NCBI GenBank assembly: GCA_947172415.1
Contig: OX359193.1
Coordinates: forward strand, 3,094,501-3,158,500
DNA length: 64,000 nt
Reading direction: 5' to 3'
Source: Chondrosia reniformis
Taxonomy: Eukaryota > Porifera > Demospongiae > Chondrillida > Chondrillidae
Under the pieces are notes generated by a model, which had not been told where the DNA came from, did no database searches, and saw nothing but the letters and a program-made list of their open reading frames with translations. Position 1 is the stretch's first letter, and the number at the start of each line of letters is the position of its first letter. The position numbers and the translations under genes were made by a program. Of the stretch, positions 1 through 7,468 are shown one piece after another.

Positions 1-546
1 CGCCTGGAATGTGACACCTCTGAATGTGCTAATAGACGATTTACAAAAATCGGAAATTCGTAGACATGTTACACATGCGTGGGTGGGGGTAGTGAAGTGG
101 TGGGGGTGGTGGGGTTAATGTTTGGCTGGGGGGTGGGTTTATGCTTTCTTCAAGAAAGAGTGCATCGTCCTATAATATATTTAAATAGAAAACGGGATCT
201 AAACGATATTTACATAATCGTAACAGTATACCAATACTATAGAAACTACAGTATCTCTCAACTGGTTACAGGCTTACCTACAGCTAGGGTATATGAAGAC
301 ATTCCTATTGCAATGATATACGCTGTACAAGGATATATGTCCGTATTACTGAATATTGAGGTCTCTATAAATCAGACATTAGTTAAATACGTACGTCTAC
401 AGGCAACAATCGGGACCTTATATTTGTGTCCGCATAATCGCAACGTCCACATTTCAGAGAGTCCCGTATAAAGGGTTACACTGTATACTTCAATAAATTC
501 GTATACACATGTTATACACTTCCTTTCGTTAAAATTCTTACCAATT
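1..546. other. AT-rich stretch without a supportable gene
   Basis: I see no recognisable domain, splice structure or RNA gene. A 130-codon open frame runs through 79-471 on the plus strand, but its translation has no familiar motif and its composition resembles random AT-rich DNA, so I do not call it a gene. Confidence 0.5.
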
Positions 547-596
547 AATAAAATAGACTTGATAATCACTTGCATGGTTATCAAGTTTATTTTATT
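547..596. repeat. 19-bp-arm inverted repeat (hairpin)
   Basis: Positions 547-565 and 578-596 are reverse complements with one mismatch, leaving a 12-nt loop. The stem is AT-rich. It could be a small foldback, a transcript-end hairpin, or the tip of an old element; nothing nearby decides between these. Confidence 0.7.
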
Positions 597-1545
597 TAGT
601 TTACGTACGCCTACAGGTGGTATAGTTTACGTGTCGCTAAAACAGGGCCGAGTTAGTCCGCCATTCTTTATTTAGAGGTATATCGTCGGGTATATCATGC
701 AAGAAATGAAACTCACTACTTCCATCGTATCCATTCTGTTTGCAAGCGTCTGAAATTTTTATCGCAGAGCTGGAATCTTGTCCAACAGCCGAAGTTCGCT
801 ATAATGGCTGAAATTTGGCGTTTGAAGCGAGCATTTGGAGGTAACAATATTATCGATATCGCTATAACAACCTACGCTACAGCGATGAACGTCGAAAAGT
901 GGCTTTTGCCTATAACAGCGTTTTTCAACGCTACAGCTATCTATGACTCCCTTCGTGAACGCCAAACATCATCTCTAGTGAGTATATTGATTATCTTTTA
1001 CTAAGCAATAAGTTAAATTAAACGCTTATATGTATAAGTAGTAGACCCCCTATATTATATACGCGCTGCTTATACATTAACTTATAATTATGTAAAGACG
1101 ACTTGGCCTTTGATCGCCGTCTCTAAACAAACAGTAGTGTACAATCCATATAAAGATTAATATTTACACTACTCCATGTCAAGAATCGGTGAACACAAAG
1201 ACGTAGGGTGCTACACTGTAGAGGGAGGGAAACACATTATCAAATCAAGTGATAGGAGGCAGCCCCGTATTCGAGCTACTTGCTCATATTTCAGTATTAA
1301 GGCATCAAGCGTACGTTTCACCGGTTCCAATTCGTCGTTTGAAGTCCGTAAGTCTTTAAAACCTTGTACGCAGGCTTTACTTTGGTGTTCAGCAGTTCAG
1401 TTTTCATCAGTGACGCTAGTGAAGAGGAAGCTAATTAAAGCTTAGAATAGTGTGCCGAAGTTAGCCTAAGCGTTGGGCATTTCGTTTACAAGTATTCGAA
1501 GATGGAAGCCATATCAAAAGTTTATTAATACAGCATAGGGATTTC
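597..1545. other. No gene seen
   Basis: Short open frames on both strands (for example 804-1004 plus and 1176-1445 plus) show no recognisable domain and no paired splice signals that would join them. I see no repeat unit or RNA gene here. Confidence 0.45.
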
Positions 1546-1635
1546 ACGGTGCCTCCAAATACAGACTTTTCTGTTAGTCCTATAGTCTTACGGCTCATGA
1601 CTTCCCTCTACTAAAGTCTTACAGTACATTAAGGC
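1546..1635. repeat. Left copy of about 90-bp direct repeat flanking minisatellite
   Basis: The sequence beginning ACGGTGCCTCCAAAT recurs at 2157-2246 with a handful of substitutions. The two copies bracket the 45-bp minisatellite, so the whole looks like a repeated unit that expanded internally, or like two unit ends of a longer-period repeat. Confidence 0.75.
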
Positions 1636-2156
1636 AGAGGGGTTCTACATTTGTCTAAAGTTGTTCGAGTGTAGCTTAGCAGAGGCGTTCTAAGTCTGTC
1701 TAAAGTTGTTCGAGTGTAACTTGACAGAGGCGTTCTAAGTCTGTCTATAGTTGTTCGAGTGTCGCTTAGCAGAGGGCTTCTAAGTGTGTCTAAAGCTGTT
1801 CGAGTGTAGCTTAGCAGAGGCGTTCTATGTCTGTCTAAAATTGTTCGAGTGTATCTTAGCAGAGGGGTTCTACATTTGTCTAAAGTTGTACGAGTGTAGC
1901 TTAGCAGAGGCGTTCCAAGTCTGTCTAAAGTTGTTCGAGTGTAGTTTAGCAGAGGGGTTATACATTTGTTTAAAGTTGTTCGAGTGTAATTGACAGAGGC
2001 GTTCTAAGTCAGTCTAAAGTTGTTCGTGAGTAGCTTAGCAGAGGGGTTCTACATTTGTCTAAAGTTGTTCGAGTGTAACTTGACAGAGGCGTTCTAAGTC
2101 TGTCTAAAGTTGTTAGAGTGGAGCTTAGCAGAGGGGTTCTACATTTGTCTAAAGTT
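1636..2156. repeat. 45-bp minisatellite, about 11-12 units
   Basis: Tandem units of 45 bp contain the core AAGTTGTTCGAGTGTAGCTT. Two alternating variants (GAGGGGTTCTACATTTGTC and GAGGCGTTCTAAGTCTGTC) suggest a 90-bp higher-order period in part of the array. Because 45 is a multiple of three, one frame stays open and reads as a 15-residue repeat (1784-1993 plus). That frame follows from the repeat arithmetic and is not evidence of coding. Confidence 0.9.
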
Positions 2157-2246
2157 ACGGTGCCTCCAAATATACACTTTTCTGTTAGTCTTATGGTCTT
2201 ACAGCTCATGACTTCTCTCTACTAAAGTCTTACAGTACATTTAGGC
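2157..2246. repeat. Right copy of about 90-bp direct repeat flanking minisatellite
   Basis: Matches 1546-1635 with a few substitutions, ending TACAGTACATTTAGGC against TACAGTACATTAAGGC. It marks the right border of the minisatellite. Confidence 0.75.
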
Positions 2247-2284
2247 TGTAAGTTTACTTCTAACTTAAATTAGATTCCCGTGTT

Positions 2285-2342
2285 TACAAACATGACAGTT
2301 TTTGTTTATAAACTGTTTATAATAAACACTGTAATGTTTGTA
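2285..2342. repeat. Imperfect long hairpin
   Basis: The stretch starts TACAAACATGACAGT and ends ACTGTAATGTTTGTA, which pair with few mismatches; the middle is also self-complementary AT-rich sequence. It could be a solo terminal hairpin or a small foldback. Confidence 0.6.
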
Positions 2343-4751
2343 TCATCTATTGATAATCTTGCTAATCAGTAATAAGAAGCGTACGGCAAAGACACCGACG
2401 GCGCCTGCCAAATGAATACACTAGTCTTTTGCGCTCTGAAGGCCTTCTTTTGATTTTTAGCCATATTACATGATATCCATAATTATGTCCGGCACCGTAT
2501 GTAATCATTTTGTCTTTGTTTACGACAAATTACATCTGTATATAATACCTTTACTATAACGTTTAATATACCTTTTCAAATTATGTTATCAATAAACAAG
2601 GGAAATATTACAATGATTGTAATAAAGATGATGGTACTGTAAGGATGAGACAGTGACGTTTAATCATAGATTATGTATACTACGTACCGTTACGTAATAT
2701 AGATATCTATGGTTTAATATAGGCATAATTCCTTTGTTCCCTTGCTATGCTAAGGACGGCTGGGACCAAAGTTTTTAGCTACGTGAATGAAAAGAAAATC
2801 TTACCCCTTTGTGTGAAACTCTTTGGATATGATTTAGGGATGAACAATAACCAGTGTCCACCTCCCACAACCTTACAGTACAATCATCTCAACCTACAGA
2901 AATGTACACTTAGCTGTCGGTCTGTGAATGCTGACACCAAGTTTCAGCTGCACATCTATCCATTTGAAAGAGTTGTATTTCTTCATTCGGATTCCCTTCC
3001 TTTTCCTCCTACTTTCTTAAACTGCTAAGATTCATCTTAAATTAATACTTAAATCCGACTTCTACTTAGGACGACTTCTACTTAGGAAAAGAACAATGAC
3101 TATGTATTGGTATCCGCCTACGCGCGGCTGTCACCATGTTTGTTGAAATTCCGTTTATGGGTACAGCGTTTCCGGGACGTATGAGGAGCTAAAACGCTTT
3201 TATAAATGACTTGATACGTCGAATAGCCTTTGAAGAGGGATACAATTAAGGATTTCATATGATTCTCGTATATCACTTTGAACGTTACCAATTCGTTCGG
3301 CGATTAGCCCAAGTATTAGGGTCATGGTACAATAAGGGGAGCAGATTCAAGTCCAATTCCTATAGATAATCTATGATATAGAGCGATCGAAGTGGTAACG
3401 CTTCCAGTTGTATAGAATAAGCTATATAGCGTCAGCAATGACGCCAAACTTCTCAAGCTGTCGATCGAAAGGCTACCTTGCTAGGTAATATAGGTATAGA
3501 ATGGAGAAAAGACACCATTTTATACAAAGAATCGCATAAATAGTTTATGTATCTATAGTAGTATAGCACCGCTAAGTTCTTTAATGAATACAGCATATCC
3601 CTAATAACATTGTCATGTACTAAACTGACTCCACTAGTTAATAGAAGAGAAGTAAAATAGGCTATCCTTTTAGTACACGAAAGAAAAACGCTTCAGTTGG
3701 GTAAATTGTCCAGCAAACTTTGAGTGTCTTTATCTTAGAACATGGAGTTAAAGGAGAGTTATCTATGAACTCATCGTTACAATGTATCTCTCACTTGATT
3801 AATAATAAGAGAAATATATGCTTTTTAATTATAGTAACACAAAATGTTGTTCCAGATTATATACACTGTCAAAAACAAACGATGAAGTGTGTCTGACTAC
3901 GGCCATCTTCACACTTCTAAGACAAAAATTGGGAAGCATAACAACCCTTAATTGCTCACATCATGTTATGTTGTTTCCAATCCATTTAAGTGTTGTATAC
4001 AAACCTAGTCTTATTATGCAATACTTAATTGCCTTTGGAAAACTTACGGACACCTCCCATATTTAGCAATTGGAATGTAGTTAATGACATTCTTTATTTC
4101 AATATATATATATAGCTTTCCAAGGTATATAAATGAGTGAAAAACTGAATTTAGTTGCTTATGAAACTGCATTTATGGTATGCACAGTGCAGCTAGAACT
4201 GGCTAGCTGACAAGTTAATTTTATGTATAAATTGCATGCAACATTAATACTACATCCTTTTTACCCAATGCAGAAGGAATCATCCCAGAACAGTGCACAT
4301 GGAAAAAACAGTAAGAAAAACTGCACAGAACACAAGCCAACTTAGCCATCATTGATACCGTAAAGTGACAATATTGTATGTGTGAGTTTTATCTCTAATT
4401 ATGCGAGGCAATAACTGGGCGCACGAATTTCTATCGCACTATTTAATTGCTGTATTTATAAAAATCGACACCACTAACGTCTAGCACGTCGCAATGAATT
4501 ACTTCTTCAAGCGTTGATACTGAACGTGTTTGTGGAAGAATCAGTGACAGCGGCGATAATGTTGAAGTGGCCATTTTTGAGTAAGTCAAAATCATCACTT
4601 CTGTTTACTATATAATAGTTATTATTAGTTCAGAATTGTGCCTTCATGTGATTCTAGAAGACTGTGGGTGGGGCAGTTGTCTAGAGGTGGTGGGTGGGTC
4701 AGCTAGCTGCTCAAGGGGTGGCGCTAATCTTGATAGATAAGATTGAATGCA
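2343..4751. other. AT-rich stretch without a supportable gene
   Basis: Short open frames (2747-3028 and 3818-4066, plus) have no recognisable domains. There is a short TA tract near 4100. I see no RNA gene and no tandem repeat. Confidence 0.45.
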
Positions 4752-4758
4752 TATAAAA
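4752..4758 (+). promoter_or_regulatory. Candidate TATA box upstream of Helitron coding region
   Basis: A clean TATAAAA lies about 510 bp before the first in-frame ATG of the Helitron polyprotein. A pyrimidine-rich acceptor-like sequence ending CAG lies at 5252-5265 just before that ATG, so a short leader exon plus intron is possible. This is inference from position and motif only. Confidence 0.25.
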
Positions 4759-4991
4759 AGGGCTAATGTGTTTCGAGGCCAAATTGTTTGTATATATATT
4801 AGTTGCCTTTCTATTCTTTATTCCCGGCTATAGATGTCTGAAACATGAACAATACATGGTATGTATGCACTCTAACACCACTCCATTTGCATACATCTCA
4901 CATGAACAGACTGTCATGATAGGCACTATCTACAAACATAATTACACTCAGTCTGTCATTTCTTGGCTCTGTTTTTGGAGTCAAATTAAAT

Positions 4992-5211
4992 CACCCTGTG
5001 GCTGGGGTCGATTACCCTGTGGCTGGGGTTGCTCACCCTGTGGCTGGGGTTGCTCACCCTGTGGCTGGGGTTGCTCACCCTGTGGCTAGGGTCAATTACC
5101 CTGTGGCTGGGGTTGTCCACCCTGTGGCTGGGGTTACTCAACCTGTGACTGGGGTCCTGGACCCTGCTGCCGGGGTCCTGCACCCTCATACTGGGGTCAC
5201 TCACACTCTGT
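4992..5211. repeat. 21-bp minisatellite, about 10 units
   Basis: Units of 21 bp are close to ACCCTGTGGCTGGGGTTGCTC, well conserved in the left half and decaying to the right. The period is divisible by three, so several frames stay open; one reads repeated PVAGV. It lies directly 5' of the Helitron coding region. It may be part of the Helitron 5' end or its untranslated leader. Confidence 0.85.
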
Positions 5212-5266
5212 CTGGAATGGATTGTCTTGTGTTTGGCAATCTGAAATATGTACTTCTACTTACAGT

Positions 5267-7468
5267 ATGATCCATGAAATAAAAATGTACACTGACCTGA
5301 ACGAAATGAACCTTGATGGTTTCACAATTCTTATGTCAGTAACATATGAGCCTCGCCATGGTCATTTTACAACTAATTGCTTGGAGTACCACGACAGTCC
5401 AATGAAGCATTATCATTTGGTTTTTGTATTGCACAAGAATACGTGCATCCATCAACGAAGGCAATGGTTCAGGTGTACATTGCATCACCTGCTACGCAGA
5501 AGGCGCTACTGTAAGGGCAACTTTCGCTTAGCTCGTGCATTAAGTATACTGCTATTGCTGGGTGGAGATGTTGAACTGAACCCAGGCCCACGTCAGAATG
5601 AGATACATGATGAACTGACAATGCCTACATCAGCTGTTAATCCAGTTATGGATCAAACTGGAATTGAAGGTCAAGAATACATGGACAGTGAAACAAAGAA
5701 ATGTTCTACACTGGCCATGCTGTCAGCATGTCAGAGAAAGCGGCTAGATGCTGAAACAGTTGAAGAGCACCGTATATGGTTATTAAAAAAGTCCGAGAAC
5801 CAGAGACTGCGGCTGCAATATGAGACTGAGAAGCAACGTGCTGTGAGGCTTGCTACACTCACTGAAAATAACAGGAAACGGCTGTACTCAGAAACCAAGG
5901 AAGATCGTGCAACAAGACTTGCCACCCTCTTTGAAGATCAGAGTAAGAGGTTGCAGTCAGAAAGCAATGAAGATCGTGCTGCAAGACTTGCCACCCTCTC
6001 TCAAAATCAGAGTAAGAAGCTGCAGTCAGAAAGCAATGAAGATCGTCCTGCAAGACTTGCCACCCTCTCTCAAAATCAGAGTAAGAGGTTGCAGTCAGAA
6101 AGCAATGAAGATCGTGCTGCAAGACTTGCCACCCTCTCTGAAAATCAGAGTAAGAGGTTGCAGTCAGAAAGCAATAAAGATCGTACTGCAAGACTTGCCA
6201 CCCTCTCTGAAAATCAGAGTAAGAGGTTGCAGTCAGAAAGCAATGAAGATCGTGCTGCAAGACTTGCCACCCTCTCTGAAAATCAGAGGAAGAGGTTGCA
6301 GTCTGAATCGACTAAAAAACGGGAGTCAAGACTGAGCAGTAGTAACAAATGGAAGAAAACAAGATTGATTAATGAATCTAAACAAAAACGACTTCTGCAA
6401 GTAAGGTGTAACTCAAAAGGAGAAATAACCAGTAGTGTGCCATGTACTAGCATTGTTTCAAATACCAAGGTAAATGTGACCCGCATTAGTTCAATTTATG
6501 AATCCAATGATGGGTTGGAGAGTGACAGTTTGAAGGAAGTTCAAAGAGAATCAACCCAAAGTGATTATTCAGTCATGGATGAGATTGGTAAGGAAAATCT
6601 TTTCAGCCAAAAGTCTGAAGAGGTGGACATGGAAGTGGGTGGAAGTGTAATTGAGTCTGGTGTTGTTACTGCATCTGCTGTGCAAGTACCAAGACTTGAG
6701 ATTTCAATACCATCAAAACAAGGTTTAAAGTTGAAAAATAACTTACATAAATTTGAAAAAGCAATTCTTAAGGGGCCGACCCATAAGTGTTTTTCATGTG
6801 AAAGGTTGTGCTATGAGCAGTTGGGTGCCCTGTACAGCTGCGATGTGGCAAATGATCTACTTGCTGTGGTGAATGAATCAATTCAAGAAAGTATAGAAAG
6901 TGTTTGGTTGTGTAACAAGTGCAAGAGTGCTATGGAAAGAAAGAAAATTCCACCAGGATCACAGTTTAATAAAATGAAAGTATCAGAGGTCCCTTCAGTG
7001 TTCATTGGACTGAACACATTAGAGCAGCGTTTAATTTCAAAGGCTACTGTTTTCATGAAAATGGTCATTTTGCCAAGGGGTGGACAAAGGGCTGTTAGAG
7101 GCCAGGTAATTAACTTTCCCTCTAATGTTGACTCTGTCATTTCAGAGCTCCCTCGTTTACCCAGTGGTGAAGATATTCTTTACATTCAGCAGCCAGACTC
7201 TATTGGAAATAGACCAAATGACTCTGTCCCTGATACAATTTACCATACCTGTCGATACTCCAATGTGATGCAAGCTCTGAAATGGTTAAAGCAACATAAC
7301 CCCTTGTATGGTGACATCACCATCACTAAGATGTCAGAAGACATGTTCAACCATAAAGAAGAAAAAGTCACTGACGGTGAAAATGTGAATGAAGATATTT
7401 TAGAAATGGATGAAACAGGAATTGTTAGGTTGGATGCTCTCCAGCCCGTTATAGAGGCTGTTGACTAG
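5267..7468 (+). CDS. Helitron polyprotein N-terminal part: 2A-like, STPR-like repeats, DUF6570-like
   Basis: I start at the first in-frame ATG (5267); the frame is open further upstream to 5222 but without ATG. About residues 95-107 form a hydrophobic run followed by GDVELNPGP, a 2A-type ribosome-skipping motif. Residues about 155-375 are nine to ten 23-residue repeats rich in Arg, Leu and Glu, resembling the STPR DNA-binding repeat of the silkworm FMBP-1 family and repeats seen in other animal Helitron proteins. Two CxxC pairs (near 6786-6800 and 6908-6922) may bind zinc. The segment with ILPRGGQ and VRGQVINFPSNV (about 7060-7125) matches the DUF6570 region that precedes Rep in many Helitrons. 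Translation stops at TAG 7466-7468, but the same frame continues open into the Rep block, so this is probably one polyprotein cut by a nonsense change. Confidence 0.85.
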   Translation: MIHEIKMYTDLNEMNLDGFTILMSVTYEPRHGHFTTNCLEYHDSPMKHYHLVFVLHKNTCIHQRRQWFRCTLHHLLRRRRYCKGNFRLARALSILLLLGGDVELNPGPRQNEIHDELTMPTSAVNPVMDQTGIEGQEYMDSETKKCSTLAMLSACQRKRLDAETVEEHRIWLLKKSENQRLRLQYETEKQRAVRLATLTENNRKRLYSETKEDRATRLATLFEDQSKRLQSESNEDRAARLATLSQNQSKKLQSESNEDRPARLATLSQNQSKRLQSESNEDRAARLATLSENQSKRLQSESNKDRTARLATLSENQSKRLQSESNEDRAARLATLSENQRKRLQSESTKKRESRLSSSNKWKKTRLINESKQKRLLQVRCNSKGEITSSVPCTSIVSNTKVNVTRISSIYESNDGLESDSLKEVQRESTQSDYSVMDEIGKENLFSQKSEEVDMEVGGSVIESGVVTASAVQVPRLEISIPSKQGLKLKNNLHKFEKAILKGPTHKCFSCERLCYEQLGALYSCDVANDLLAVVNESIQESIESVWLCNKCKSAMERKKIPPGSQFNKMKVSEVPSVFIGLNTLEQRLISKATVFMKMVILPRGGQRAVRGQVINFPSNVDSVISELPRLPSGEDILYIQQPDSIGNRPNDSVPDTIYHTCRYSNVMQALKWLKQHNPLYGDITITKMSEDMFNHKEEKVTDGENVNEDILEMDETGIVRLDALQPVIEAVD
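5564..5590 (+). other. 2A-like ribosome-skipping motif (GGDVELNPGP core)
   Basis: Codons 5564-5590 read GDVELNPGP, preceded in frame by the hydrophobic run ALSILLLLG. This matches the 2A consensus D(V/I)ExNPGP, in which the peptide bond before the last Pro is not formed. Skipping would free a leader peptide of about 107 residues from the rest of the Helitron protein. In some invertebrate elements such 2A peptides also act as signal sequences. Activity here is inference. Confidence 0.85.
5729..6418 (+). repeat. 69-bp coding minisatellite encoding STPR-like 23-residue repeats
   Basis: Units start at 5729, 5798, 5867, 5936, 6005, 6074, 6143, 6212, 6281 and 6350 (the last one degenerate). The consensus begins NQSKRLQSESNEDRAARLAT. 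The units from 5936 to 6280 are almost identical at DNA level, while the outer ones diverge, which indicates recent expansion of the middle. The 69-bp period keeps the reading frame. Strong helix and charge periodicity suits a DNA- or RNA-binding helical array. Confidence 0.9.

Noticed and set aside
79-471. 130-codon open frame on the plus strand
   Set aside because: No domain, no splice context and unremarkable composition; likely chance.
1784-1993. Repetitive protein with 15-residue units
   Set aside because: Direct result of the 45-bp minisatellite period being divisible by three.
2747-3028. 93-codon open frame on the plus strand
   Set aside because: No recognisable motif and no support from neighbours.
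4766-5089. Possible secreted protein with a hydrophobic N-terminus
   Set aside because: The C-terminal half is the 21-bp minisatellite read in one frame; the hydrophobic start alone is not enough.
5850-6335. Second repetitive open frame overlapping the STPR array, and one on the minus strand at 5859-6260
   Set aside because: Alternate-frame shadows of the 69-bp coding repeat.
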